From Methylibium sp. (GTDB taxonomy: Bacteria > Pseudomonadota > Gammaproteobacteria > Burkholderiales > Burkholderiaceae_C): a DNA stretch of 64,000 nt. The stretch lies in the NCBI GenBank assembly GCA_013824165.1, contig PNNH01000084.1, forward strand, positions 102,396 to 166,395, read 5' to 3'. How positions within the stretch are numbered: position 1 is the first letter of the stretch; the number at the start of each line of letters is the position of its first letter. Below, piece by piece: positions 7,364-15,317 of this stretch. Both the position numbers and the translations under genes were made by a program. Below the pieces are notes generated by a model that made no database searches, was not told where the DNA came from, and saw only the letters and a list, made by a program, of their open reading frames with translations.

Positions 7364-9657
7364 GCGCAGGCCTCCAGCCGGCAGCGCAGATCAAGGCGCT
7401 GCTGCAGCGCGTTCACCAGGGCGGGCACCATTTCGTCCACCAGCTCGGCACACTGATGCAGACAGCGCTGCGTGGCGCGCGCCTGCGCCGCTGGCAAGGG
7501 CCCGGACTCGCCCCACAGCGCCAGGCCAAGCTGGGCCAGCAGTTCGAGCCGGTCCAGCAACAGCGCCGGCACGGCCAGGCTGTGGCGCCAGCCGGGCAAT
7601 TGTTGCAGCAGCTGCTGCAAGGCCGAGAGCCACGCGGGAGCGTCATCACCCAGCTGGGCCATCAGGGGGCTTTCGGTCGGCAAGGCATCGGCCAGCTGAT
7701 CCAGCGCCTGATCCAGGAGGTAGGTCTGCGTCTGCTTCTTGGCGTGATGCCGGGCATAGCCCGCGCCGGGCTCCAGCCACAGCGCAAGCGCACGCAGCGC
7801 CGGCGTGTCGGCCGGGGCCAGGCGCTGCAGCAGCGGGCCGACGGGGTCCGGGTCCACGCAGCCCGTGGCTTGTAACCAGCGCTGGCTGGCGGCCAGTCGC
7901 GCGGGCAGGGCGGCCAATGCCTCGGCGCTCGCTGCTGGGTCACGCCACAGACGCTCGGCAATCGCCATCAGGCCCGGGCCGCAGCGCAGCGCCAGCTGCG
8001 GCGCCTCAATCAGCTCCGACCACAGCGCGGCCTCGCCGCCCCATACGGCCAGCGCCGCTGCAGACGGGTCCGCGCTGGGCCAGCCTTCTGCCGCGTGCAC
8101 GCCCAGTGAATGCCAGCGGCAGCTGACGCGCCGGTTGCCCAGGCGCAGCCAGCCGCTGCTCTCGCCATCGCCGCTTGGCGCGCCGGCTTCCGGCCCCCAA
8201 AGCTCCAGCTCGCCCAGATCGCTGTCGACCTGAACGCGCCAGCGGCACAGCGCATCCTCGATGGCCTGGGGCACCAGCGCTTCGGCCAGTGTGCCGCTGC
8301 TGCGCAGCCACAGCCTTGGCCCCTGGCTGGCGTCCAGCCACAGGCGGCCCTCCACAGACCATGTGCCCAGCTGGGCCTCCAGCGCCCAAGCCATGCCGGT
8401 GTCGGGCACAGTTGGCACGGGCGAGGGCGCGGGCAGGCGCCGCCAATGCCAGGCCGCGCCATGCAACTGGTCGAGGTAGTAGCCCGCGCTGCGCAGCCGG
8501 CCGGCCAAGCCCTGCGTGCGCCAGCGCAAGGCCGCCTCGCCACGCCAGGCTTGCAACACGCTGCCGGCGGGCAGCACCGCATCCGGGGCTTCGCTCAGCT
8601 CGTCCCACGCCACGAGCTGCCGGCCATGGCGCTGCAGGATCTCGCCCACACGGCTCAGGTACTGCGCTTGCAGCGCCGCTACCGTCGTGCCCGTGGCGGC
8701 AGCGCGTTGTGCCCAGGGCTGTGGCGCCATCTCATCCCCGCCGAGATGCACATAGCGGTCGGGGAAAACCTCAGCCCATTCGCCCAGCAGGCCATCGATG
8801 AAGTCGTACAGTGCCTCCTGCTCGGGGTCGACCGCGCAGGGGAAGACACCAAAGTCGCGCTGGGGTGCGGTGGGCCGCGGTTCGCACAGCAGTTCCGGAT
8901 AGGCCAGGCCCAGCGCCCAGCAATGGCCGGGCAGGTCCAACTCGGGCAGTACACGGATGCCGCGGGCCGCCGCCTGCTGCACCAGGGTCCTCGCCTGGTC
9001 AAGGCTGTAGTGGAAGCCGCCCGAGGCCAACTGCTGCAGGCGGGGAAAGCGTTCGGAGGCCAGGCGCCAGGCCTGGTCGTCGCAGAGATGCCAGTGCAGC
9101 ACGTTCAGCCGCGCGGCGGCCATGGTGTCGAGCAGGCGCAGCAGCGCGTCCATCGGCAGCGGCCGGCGCGCCACATCCACCAGCAGGCCGCGCCACGGGT
9201 GGCGCGGCGCATCCTCGATCTGCAGCGCAGGCAAAGCGCTAGCGCCATCGATGCGTGCCTGCATCCACAGCTGCGACAGCGCATGCAATCCGTGGCTGGC
9301 CCCAGCTCGGGTGGCCGCGGTCAGTTGCACCTCGTCGGCCGACAGGCGCAGCTGGAAGGATTCATCGTCGCCCAGCTGCGGTGTTGAGTGGCCCAGCGTT
9401 GCGCAGGCGGGCAGATGCAGCCGCAGCACTGCTGCTGCCGAATCGGTACCGGCCAAGGCCGGCAGCAGACGCTGAGCCAGCGGGCCGAGCTCGGCCGGCA
9501 GAGCATACAGGTCGCGCAGGCCCAGCACGGCCGGCCCCGCGCCGGGCATCAAGCGCAGCGCTTGCGGCGCCGGCAGCAGTCCCGCATCAGCGCGCGGCGG
9601 TATGAACCTCGCGTGCAGAGGGGAGGCGGCAGCAAGTGAAACGGACATGGCGGCCAT
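7360..9657 (-). CDS. Family 20 glycoside hydrolase (beta-N-acetylhexosaminidase)
   Basis: GH20 enzymes remove terminal beta-linked GlcNAc or GalNAc by substrate-assisted catalysis. In this 765-residue protein the GH20 (beta/alpha)8 domain is clear. It has RGLLVDVARRPLP, NVLHWHLCDDQAW, LPELDLPGH and the catalytic pair D308-E309 in YVHLGGDEM, then WGGEAALWSE near the C-terminal side of the barrel. An N-terminal non-catalytic domain (about 20-140) precedes it, and a helical C-terminal extension of about 120 residues follows. The first residues (possible starts at 9657 or 9648) do not make a convincing signal peptide, so a cytoplasmic location acting on imported oligosaccharides is plausible. It is the first gene of the ABC operon, with a 4-bp overlap. 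Confidence 0.9.
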   Translation of the reverse strand: MAAMSVSLAAASPLHARFIPPRADAGLLPAPQALRLMPGAGPAVLGLRDLYALPAELGPLAQRLLPALAGTDSAAAVLRLHLPACATLGHSTPQLGDDESFQLRLSADEVQLTAATRAGASHGLHALSQLWMQARIDGASALPALQIEDAPRHPWRGLLVDVARRPLPMDALLRLLDTMAAARLNVLHWHLCDDQAWRLASERFPRLQQLASGGFHYSLDQARTLVQQAAARGIRVLPELDLPGHCWALGLAYPELLCEPRPTAPQRDFGVFPCAVDPEQEALYDFIDGLLGEWAEVFPDRYVHLGGDEMAPQPWAQRAAATGTTVAALQAQYLSRVGEILQRHGRQLVAWDELSEAPDAVLPAGSVLQAWRGEAALRWRTQGLAGRLRSAGYYLDQLHGAAWHWRRLPAPSPVPTVPDTGMAWALEAQLGTWSVEGRLWLDASQGPRLWLRSSGTLAEALVPQAIEDALCRWRVQVDSDLGELELWGPEAGAPSGDGESSGWLRLGNRRVSCRWHSLGVHAAEGWPSADPSAAALAVWGGEAALWSELIEAPQLALRCGPGLMAIAERLWRDPAASAEALAALPARLAASQRWLQATGCVDPDPVGPLLQRLAPADTPALRALALWLEPGAGYARHHAKKQTQTYLLDQALDQLADALPTESPLMAQLGDDAPAWLSALQQLLQQLPGWRHSLAVPALLLDRLELLAQLGLALWGESGPLPAAQARATQRCLHQCAELVDEMVPALVNALQQRLDLRCRLEACA

Positions 9658-9740
9658 CTTGCGTCCGGCCGACTTCTGCGCGCCTCAAGGAAAGCTGAAG
9701 ATTGCCTCAAGGCTGACGGCGTGCACCTGCCAGCAAGGGG

Positions 9741-10157
9741 CTACAAGGGTGAGTAGGCCACCGCGTCGATCTCCACCTTGGCGGCGATCATCAGCCGCGA
9801 CTCCACCGTGGAGCGTGCCGGCTTTCCGCCCGGGAAGTAGCCCATGTAGACGCGGTTGAAGGCGCCGAAATCGCGCGCGTCTTCTAGCCAGATCGTGGTC
9901 TTGCAGACTTCGTCCAGCGTGGCGCCGGCCAATGCCAGCGCATTCTGCAGATTGGCCATCACCTGCCGGGTCTGCGCCTCTATGCCGCCCGCCACGATCT
10001 GACCCTCGGCATCAACCGGCACCTGGCCCGACACATAGACAAAATCACCGGCCCGAACGGCGGGTGACAAGGGGCGCGGCTGGCGATCGCTCGCGTTAGG
10101 TTCAGCGCCTAGATATACGAGGCGGCTGGGCTTGGGGGTGGGGATGCTGGGGTTCAT
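9741..10157 (-). CDS. RidA family reactive-imine deaminase
   Basis: A 138-residue RidA/YjgF/UK114 protein with a 20-30 residue N-terminal extension. The core carries FVYVSGQVPVD, a QTRQVMANLQNAL helix, and the C-terminal signature KPARSTVES with the conserved Arg at 115. KVEIDAVA near the end supplies the usual Glu. Arg and Glu are the residues RidA proteins use to bind and hydrolyse 2-imino or enamine acids made by PLP-dependent dehydratases. It is divergent from the PLP amino-acid deaminase at 10242, with an 84-bp shared gap. This supports a role in clearing the imine made by that enzyme. Confidence 0.9.
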   Translation of the reverse strand: MNPSIPTPKPSRLVYLGAEPNASDRQPRPLSPAVRAGDFVYVSGQVPVDAEGQIVAGGIEAQTRQVMANLQNALALAGATLDEVCKTTIWLEDARDFGAFNRVYMGYFPGGKPARSTVESRLMIAAKVEIDAVAYSPL

Positions 10158-10205
10158 GGGCCGGCAGTCTCGCCGCCAGCATCGCCGTAGGCAAGCCGGG
10201 CCTTT

Positions 10206-10223
10206 AGACAGCCTTCAGACAGC
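10206..10223. promoter_or_regulatory. Direct repeat in the ridA/deaminase divergent region
   Basis: AGACAGC occurs twice with an 11-bp period (10206-10212 and 10217-10223), about one helical turn apart, 19 bp before the ATG of the deaminase gene. It lies in the only region that can hold both divergent promoters. It could be a tandem regulator site. No -35/-10 pair close to consensus is evident. Confidence 0.25.
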
Positions 10224-10241
10224 GCTTGCGATGATGGCGCC

Positions 10242-11612
10242 ATGCAAGATGACGACAACAACAGCAACGATCCGGACACTCCGCGTGCCGGCTGGCTGGG
10301 GCCGTGGCTGAAAGGCTTTCCTGCCCTGCAGCCGCCGCTGCCGGTGGATCAGGTGGCGCAGCGCGGCTGGCGTCTCGGTGCGCCTGAGCTGCCGCTGCCG
10401 TTGGCCGTGCTGCGCCAATCGGCGCTGGCTCACAACATCGCCTGGATGCAGGCTTTTGCGCAGGCGCAGGGCGTGCAGCTGGCGCCGCATGGCAAGACCA
10501 CGATGAGCCCCCAGCTCTTCAAGCAGCAGCTTGCGGCCGGGGCTTGGGGGCTGACATTCGCCAATGTCCACCAGCTGCGCCTGGGTCTGGCGGCCGGTGC
10601 TCGTCGCGCCTTGCTGGCCAATCAGCTGCTGAGCGCAGCAGATCTGGTCGAGCTGCTGGATCTGCGCCGCCGCCATGGCCATCCCGAGCTGGCCTTCTTT
10701 GTGGATTCCAGCGCGCAGCTGGCGCAGCTGGCCGGGCATTGGCAGGCGCTGGGCGCCACGGAGCGCGGCGAAGCCCGCCTGGATGTGCTGATAGAGCTGG
10801 GCAGTTCGCGCTGCGGCGTGCGTGAGCCCGAGCAGGCGCTGGAGCTGGCCCGCCAGTTGGAGCAGCACCCGGCGCTTCGGCTGCGCGGGCTGGCCTTTTA
10901 CGAAGGGCTGGAGGCTAGCGGCGAATCTGCCGCCGACCGGGCCCTGATGCAGCACTGGCAGCAGCGCGTGGATGCGGTGCTGGCCGGCATCGAGTCGGAG
11001 GGCCTGATGGAAGCTGACGCAGCGCCGCTGTGGCTCAGCGGTGGCGGGTCGGCGCTGTTCGACCTGGTGGCGCCGGTGCTGGCGGCCCTAGGTGTGCAAG
11101 GCCGCGCCGCGCGCCCGCGCCTGGGCCTGCTGCGCTCGGGCTGCTATGTCTGCCATGACCGGGGGCTCTATCAGCGCATGGTCGCCGAAGTCGATGTTCG
11201 CCTGGGCACGCCGCTAGGCCCCGCAGGCCACGACGGCAGCGCCTCCTGCCTGCGCCCCGCGCTGGAGGTCTGGACGCAGGTGCTGTCCTGCCCCGAGCCC
11301 GGCCTGGCGCTGCTGAATGCGGGTCGGCGCGACGTGGGCTTCGATCAGGGCTGGCCGCTGCCGGTCTGGCACCTGCCTCAGGCGCACGCTGCGGCGCGCC
11401 GTGCAGCGCCGCCCGGCTGGGCCATCACCGGCCTGAACGACCAGCATGCCTATCTGCGCTGGGACCCTGACAGCGTGGCCGGGCCCGCCGTGGGCGACCG
11501 AGTGGCGCTGGGCGCCTCGCATCCCTGCACCACCTTTGACAAATGGGCCTGGATGGCCGTGGTCGACGATGACGACCAGGTGGTGGACGCCATCACCACG
11601 CAGTTCAGCTGA
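10242..11612 (+). CDS. PLP-dependent amino-acid deaminase, D-serine dehydratase-like fold
   Basis: A 456-residue fold-type III PLP enzyme (alanine racemase N-terminal barrel plus D-serine-dehydratase-like C-terminal domain). The PLP lysine is K85 in APHGKTTMSP. The barrel ends with the SGGGSAL phosphate-binding turn. The C-terminal HPCTTFDKW supplies the His and Cys expected to bind metal in DSD1-like enzymes. Relatives are annotated as D-threonine aldolase, D-serine dehydratase or general amino-acid deaminase, so deamination of a D-hydroxy or other D-amino acid is the likely reaction. It sits 8 bp upstream of an N-acyl-D-amino-acid deacylase and divergent from RidA. Together they could convert N-acyl-D-amino acids to 2-oxo acids. 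Confidence 0.82.
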   Translation: MQDDDNNSNDPDTPRAGWLGPWLKGFPALQPPLPVDQVAQRGWRLGAPELPLPLAVLRQSALAHNIAWMQAFAQAQGVQLAPHGKTTMSPQLFKQQLAAGAWGLTFANVHQLRLGLAAGARRALLANQLLSAADLVELLDLRRRHGHPELAFFVDSSAQLAQLAGHWQALGATERGEARLDVLIELGSSRCGVREPEQALELARQLEQHPALRLRGLAFYEGLEASGESAADRALMQHWQQRVDAVLAGIESEGLMEADAAPLWLSGGGSALFDLVAPVLAALGVQGRAARPRLGLLRSGCYVCHDRGLYQRMVAEVDVRLGTPLGPAGHDGSASCLRPALEVWTQVLSCPEPGLALLNAGRRDVGFDQGWPLPVWHLPQAHAAARRAAPPGWAITGLNDQHAYLRWDPDSVAGPAVGDRVALGASHPCTTFDKWAWMAVVDDDDQVVDAITTQFS

Positions 11613-11620
11613 GTAGCAGC

Positions 11621-13081
11621 ATGGCCCCGTCTTCCTGCTCGCTGTTGCTGCATGGCGCGCGCCTGGTGGACGGCACCGGCAAGACGCCCGCCTGGCAGGG
11701 CGATCTGCTGATCCATGACGGGCGCATCGCAGCGCTGGGCGCTCAGCTCCACCGCGAGCTGGACCCTGCACTGCCGCGCCGCGATTGCGCAGGCCTGGTG
11801 TTGGCGCCGGGCTTCATCGACGCGCACAGCCATGACGACGCCGCGCTGATCACCGGGCCGGCCATGACGGCCAAGCTCAGCCAGGGCGTGTGCACCGTGG
11901 TGACGGGCAACTGCGGCATCTCGCTGGTGCCGCTGCTCACTGACGAGCCGGCCCCACCGATGAACCTGCTGGCCCGCGAGCAGTTCCGTTACGGCAGCTT
12001 CGTCGCGTGGCGCGACGCGGTGCACTTGGCGCGGCCGGCCGTCAACGCGGTGGGCCTGATCGGCCACACCGCGCTGCGCATGCGCTGCATGGCGCGCTGG
12101 GACCGGCCCGCCAATCCGCAAGAGCTGGCCGCCATGTGCGAGCTGCTCGACCAGGCCTTAGACCAAGGCGCGATGGGCTTGTCTTCCGGCGTGTTCTACA
12201 CGCCCGCTGCGGCGGCAGACCGTGCCGAGCTGCTGGCGCTGGCCCGGGTGGCAGCGCGGCATGGCGGCGTCTACGCGGTGCATCTGCGCGACGAGATGGT
12301 CGGCGTGCTGGACGCCATCCAGGAAGCGGCCGACTGCGCCCATGAGGCCGGGCTACCGCTGATCATCTCGCATCACAAATGCGCGGGGCGCGCGCAATGG
12401 GGGCGCAGCCTGCAGACGCTGGCCCTGATCGAGCGCCTGGCCCAGCGCCAGTCGCTGGGGCTCGATGTGTATCCCTATCTGGCGGGTTCCACCGTGCTGC
12501 GCGAAGACCTGGCCGATGGGCTGACGCCGATACGGCTGACCTGGTCAAGCGCCCACCCGGAGCTGGCCGGACGCTGGCTGGCCGACATCGCCGCCGAGTG
12601 GCAGCTGAGCGAGAGCGAGGCGGTGTCCCGCCTGCAGCCCGGCGGCGCCTGCTATTTCCAGATGCATGAGGACGATGTGTCGCGCATCCTGGCCCATCCG
12701 CTGGCCATGATCGGCTCGGACGGCCTGCCGCATGACAGCGTGCCGCACCCGCGGCTGTGGGGCGCGTTCGCCCGGGTCTGGTCGCACTACGGGCGCGAAC
12801 GCGGCCTGCTGACGCTGGAACAGGCGGTGCACAAGATGAGCGGGCTGGCCGCCGAGCGCTTCGGCCTGCGCGACCGCGGCGTGCTGCGCCAAGGCGCGGC
12901 CGCCGACCTGCTGCTCTTCGATGCGGCGCGCTTCAGCGACCGCGCTGACTACGCCACCCCCTGCCTGCCGGCCGACGGCGTTGAAGCGGTTTGGGTGAAC
13001 GGCGAGCTGGCGTGGGAGCGGGGGCAGGCGAGGCGGTGTGCGGGGCGGGTGCTTATTCGTGAGCTTCGCATCGAGGCCTAG
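11621..13081 (+). CDS. N-acyl-D-amino-acid deacylase (D-aminoacylase)
   Basis: A 486-residue amidohydrolase-superfamily enzyme. Metal-binding residues known from the D-aminoacylase family are all seen: H69 and H71 in APGFIDAHSHDD, C98 in VTGNCGI, a His in AVHLRDEM, His residues in IISHHKC, and the Asp in AMIGSDGLPHD. It would hydrolyse N-acetyl- or N-formyl-D-amino acids to the free D-amino acid. No signal peptide is seen, so it is cytoplasmic. It follows the PLP deaminase gene by 8 bp, and the two are almost certainly one transcript. Confidence 0.88.
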   Translation: MAPSSCSLLLHGARLVDGTGKTPAWQGDLLIHDGRIAALGAQLHRELDPALPRRDCAGLVLAPGFIDAHSHDDAALITGPAMTAKLSQGVCTVVTGNCGISLVPLLTDEPAPPMNLLAREQFRYGSFVAWRDAVHLARPAVNAVGLIGHTALRMRCMARWDRPANPQELAAMCELLDQALDQGAMGLSSGVFYTPAAAADRAELLALARVAARHGGVYAVHLRDEMVGVLDAIQEAADCAHEAGLPLIISHHKCAGRAQWGRSLQTLALIERLAQRQSLGLDVYPYLAGSTVLREDLADGLTPIRLTWSSAHPELAGRWLADIAAEWQLSESEAVSRLQPGGACYFQMHEDDVSRILAHPLAMIGSDGLPHDSVPHPRLWGAFARVWSHYGRERGLLTLEQAVHKMSGLAAERFGLRDRGVLRQGAAADLLLFDAARFSDRADYATPCLPADGVEAVWVNGELAWERGQARRCAGRVLIRELRIEA

Positions 13082-13202
13082 TGATGGGGCGACCTAGGTC
13101 GTTGAGCCTTTTGGTGCAGGGCATGTCTGGGATCGTCTCTGGACGGGCTCGCGCTCTTGGCTAGGAGCTGACCTTGGTCGTTGCTAGGTGAGTAACCGCT
13201 GC

Positions 13203-13234
13203 GGGTCGCTATGGAGAGCTCTCCATAGCGACCC
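13203..13234. repeat. Perfect 32-bp palindrome
   Basis: Two 16-bp arms starting GGGTCGCTATGGAGAG meet with no spacer around AGCT. Every base pairs, so the dyad could form a cruciform or bind a dimeric protein. No T-run follows on either strand, which argues against an intrinsic terminator. Confidence 0.85.
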
Positions 13235-13266
13235 TCTGCAGACATCCGTCTCGCAGAGCTCGTTGC

Positions 13267-13318
13267 CGAAAGGCGGCCGTTCAACGTCGAAGCCCAAGGT
13301 TGGCATTGCCGCCTTTCG
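13267..13318. repeat. Inverted repeat CGAAAGGCGGC with a 30-nt loop
   Basis: The arms CGAAAGGCGGC (13267-13277) and GCCGCCTTTCG (13308-13318) are perfectly complementary. The loop contains GTTCAACGTCGAAG. The sequence style resembles dispersed intergenic repeats of betaproteobacteria; comparison with the rest of the genome would decide. Confidence 0.6.
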
Positions 13319-13362
13319 CAGAGTTGCTGATGCCTTGCTGCCGAGGAGTCCTGAGGCTAAGT

Positions 13363-13392
13363 TTGAAGCATTCACATTGGTATTCATATAAA
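13363..13392 (+). promoter_or_regulatory. Sigma-70-like promoter for the HipA-like gene
   Basis: A -35 TTGAAG (13363-13368) and a -10 TATAAA (13387-13392) are separated by 18 bp, in a locally AT-rich patch 24 bp before the ATG at 13416. The match is good for such a GC-rich genome. Confidence 0.5.
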
Positions 13393-13415
13393 ATTCACTG
13401 AACTATTCGCGAGAA

Positions 13416-14783
13416 ATGCATTTGAACGCCGCCAACCGTCAATCGAACGCCGAACTCTCTCAGGAGATTGAGCGGCAGCTTCGGTACGGGAGTCGTACAG
13501 CTGCGCAACTCATTTCCGCGCTCGGGATCAGTCAACCAACGCTCTCTCGAACTATTCAGGGTCTATCGCGCACTGTGACGAACTTCCGTGTTACGGGGAT
13601 TCGTACGCCGATGTACGGCCTTCTGCGTCAGCTTCCAATGGGCCTGAGTGCACGCCAACGAATCTACCGGCATATGCGCGAAGGCAACATTGAGCCGTTT
13701 GCCGACGTCGAGTTCCTGGCTGGCGGCGCCACTGTTGAGCGGATCGGCGACGTGACGCGCCTCTATGAAGGCTTGCCGCCATACATGCTTTTCGCAGCAC
13801 CCTCAGGCTTCCTGGGGCGGCAACTGGCACATGAGGCCGCGAGAAACCAGCCGTTCCCGACCAGCCTCAAGGACTGGAACGACGACCATCGGGTTGCATA
13901 CATCTTCACGCAGGGACTAAACCTGCCCGGCAATCTGATCTTCGGCGGTGCCCCCCTTGAAAGGGAGTTGGCCTTCTTGGCCGTCAAGCCAACGGCGGCC
14001 GAGGACAAGATCGACTACTACGTCGGCATGGCCACCGCTTTGCGGGGTGCTGCCTATGGCTCCAGTGCAGGTGGCGAGCAGCCAAAGTTCCTCTGGCTGA
14101 CGGAGGATGCCGGGCACGTCATCGTCAAGTTCGCCAAGGTCGGCAGCCGCATGGCTGAGCTTTTGCCGCTTGAGCACCTAGCCCTGCGGTCTCTGGCCGA
14201 GGTCGGCGTTCCCGCGAGCAGCACTCAGTTGCTTGCAGGAGGTGACTATGTTTTCCTGGAAGTGCAGCGCTTCGACCGCATCGGCTTGAATGGCCGAGTC
14301 GGCATGCTTTCAGCCGGCTCCGTCGACGACGAGTACTTCGGAATGAGGGATTCCTGGTCCGAGTTCGCAGCACGCTGCGAGCAAGAGCGCTACCTCACAG
14401 CCGAAGACGCCAGGAACATCGATGTTATGGCCGCCTTCAGCGAGCTCATCGGCAACAACGACCGGCACTTCGAGAACATCTCGCTGCTCATCCGCGAGGA
14501 TGGTGAATACCAAGGCGTCGCGCCGGCCTACGACATCCTCCCGATGCGCTACTCCTCGCTAGGCGGCGGGGTGGACCCGGACCTGACTCCCATCGAGCCG
14601 AAAGTCGGCGCCATCGGCGCCCAGCCCGAAGTGTGGGCACGCGCGGCCGCGGCGGCTGAACTGTTCTGGATGGCTGCATTGAACGAGAATCTGCCGATCC
14701 CGCTGTCGCACGAGATGCGTCAGCTGGCTCACGAGAATCTGAGGGCCGCCAGGTCGTTTGTGGCGCCACTCCTTCCGCGCTGA
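13416..14783 (+). CDS. yjjJ: YjjJ-type HipA family kinase with N-terminal HTH
   Basis: A 455-residue protein. Residues 25-60 form a winged HTH (TAAQLISALGISQPTLSRTI), and the rest is a HipA-like Ser/Thr kinase. The ATP-site lysine is in SSAGGEQPKF (K224). The catalytic loop is GNNDRHFEN with Asp 349, matching HipA NTDRH. The metal-binding Asp is D373 in APAYDIL. No separate hipB-like antitoxin gene is next to it. E. coli YjjJ has the same fused HTH-HipA layout and is described as a HipA-family toxin. Codon use is visibly less GC-biased than in its neighbours, which suggests transfer. Its target is unknown. Confidence 0.85.
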   Translation: MHLNAANRQSNAELSQEIERQLRYGSRTAAQLISALGISQPTLSRTIQGLSRTVTNFRVTGIRTPMYGLLRQLPMGLSARQRIYRHMREGNIEPFADVEFLAGGATVERIGDVTRLYEGLPPYMLFAAPSGFLGRQLAHEAARNQPFPTSLKDWNDDHRVAYIFTQGLNLPGNLIFGGAPLERELAFLAVKPTAAEDKIDYYVGMATALRGAAYGSSAGGEQPKFLWLTEDAGHVIVKFAKVGSRMAELLPLEHLALRSLAEVGVPASSTQLLAGGDYVFLEVQRFDRIGLNGRVGMLSAGSVDDEYFGMRDSWSEFAARCEQERYLTAEDARNIDVMAAFSELIGNNDRHFENISLLIREDGEYQGVAPAYDILPMRYSSLGGGVDPDLTPIEPKVGAIGAQPEVWARAAAAAELFWMAALNENLPIPLSHEMRQLAHENLRAARSFVAPLLPR

Positions 14784-14824
14784 AATGGACGGGTGTTGGC
14801 GCCGAGCCTGTGCGTCAGCAACGT

Positions 14825-14857
14825 AGCGTTATGCACAGCACGAAGTTATGCACAGTT
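14825..14857. repeat. Left terminal inverted repeat
   Basis: This 33-bp arm pairs with 15285-15317 with three mismatches. It contains two copies of GTTATGCACAG in direct orientation. Confidence 0.8.
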
Positions 14858-14923
14858 GGTCCAGCAGCGAGACGTTTCCGCCCTCGTACGAAGACGGCGG
14901 TCGCGCCTCTGAACTGCGCGTAA

Positions 14924-15100
14924 TCACAAGGTCTTGAGGAACTTCAACAGCTCGTCGTCTGCCCGGAACCGACGTTGGACCACATTGGGATCCTGAAGCC
15001 TGGCCAGCGCCTTCTCCTTCATGCCAAGGTCGGCCTCTACGTACTGATGCGTTGCCGCCAGACTCTCGTGTCCGAGCCACAGGGCGATCACGCTGATGTC
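14924..15100 (-). pseudogene. Remnant of a tyrosine recombinase (integrase), C-terminal part
   Basis: Reading leftwards, about 57 codons match the end of phage-type integrases: VIALWLGHESLAATHQYVEAD, then KEKALARLQ and a DELLKFLKTL end. The LGHES...THQYV segment holds the last conserved His and the catalytic Tyr region of the family. Upstream of about 15100 the frame continues only with unrelated residues, and the Arg and Lys catalytic boxes are absent, so the gene is truncated. It lies inside the inverted-repeat element. Confidence 0.75.
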
Positions 15101-15160
15101 TACAGCGGGCCGTCGAGCAACCAAGCCCTGGCCAACGGGTGCATTGAGCTGATCAAGTCC

Positions 15161-15189
15161 ATGGCGATCTCCAGTTGGGAGATCGCCAT
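15161..15189. repeat. Perfect 12-bp stem hairpin
   Basis: ATGGCGATCTCC (15161-15172) and GGAGATCGCCAT (15178-15189) flank a 5-nt loop, AGTTG. It lies within the small element, between the integrase remnant and the right end. No T-run follows. Confidence 0.7.
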
Positions 15190-15284
15190 CCATGCGCCCG
15201 GCCACGAACTTATGTCCAGTTCAACGGCACCCTCATGGCAGTGCGCCCAAGGAGATCGCGGCCTGCGGCCGGATCAAGCCCGAG

Positions 15285-15317
15285 AACTGTTCATAACTAC
15301 GTTCTGTGCATAACGCT
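15285..15317. repeat. Right terminal inverted repeat
   Basis: This is the reverse-complement partner of 14825-14857 (30 of 33 positions identical). On this strand it begins AACTGTTCATAAC and ends TGCATAACGCT. Confidence 0.8.

Larger units (their letters stand above)
13082..13415. other. Palindrome-rich intergenic stretch of 334 bp
   Basis: No credible gene is seen here; short open frames on both strands run through the palindromes. It holds a 12-bp palindrome (13090-13101), an imperfect direct repeat GACCT(A/T)GGTCGTTG (13091-13104 and 13170-13183), a perfect 32-bp palindrome (13203-13234), and an 11-bp inverted repeat with arms 13267-13277 and 13308-13318. A promoter for the next gene follows. 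The density of dyads suggests intergenic repeats or remains of a mobile element. Confidence 0.6.
14825..15317. mobile_element. 493-bp element with 33-bp terminal inverted repeats
   Basis: The left end (14825-14857) and the reverse complement of the right end (15285-15317) match at 30 of 33 positions, starting AGCGTTATGCACAG. Each left arm repeat carries GTTATGCACAG twice, 17 bp apart, which looks like a paired recombinase-binding site. Inside is the C-terminal piece of a tyrosine recombinase reading leftwards. This fits a deletion derivative of a tyrosine-recombinase element. A recombinase-in-trio (RIT) element is a possible parent, but that is inference. No clear target duplication is seen. 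Confidence 0.65.

Noticed and set aside
13184..13391. Small open frames on both strands across the palindromes
   Set aside because: The two predicted peptides share a segment only because the frame crosses a palindrome. No ribosome-binding site or conservation is seen.
14975..15313. A 112-codon plus-strand frame in the mobile relic
   Set aside because: It is antisense to the integrase remnant and runs into the terminal repeat. The minus-strand reading has clear integrase similarity instead.
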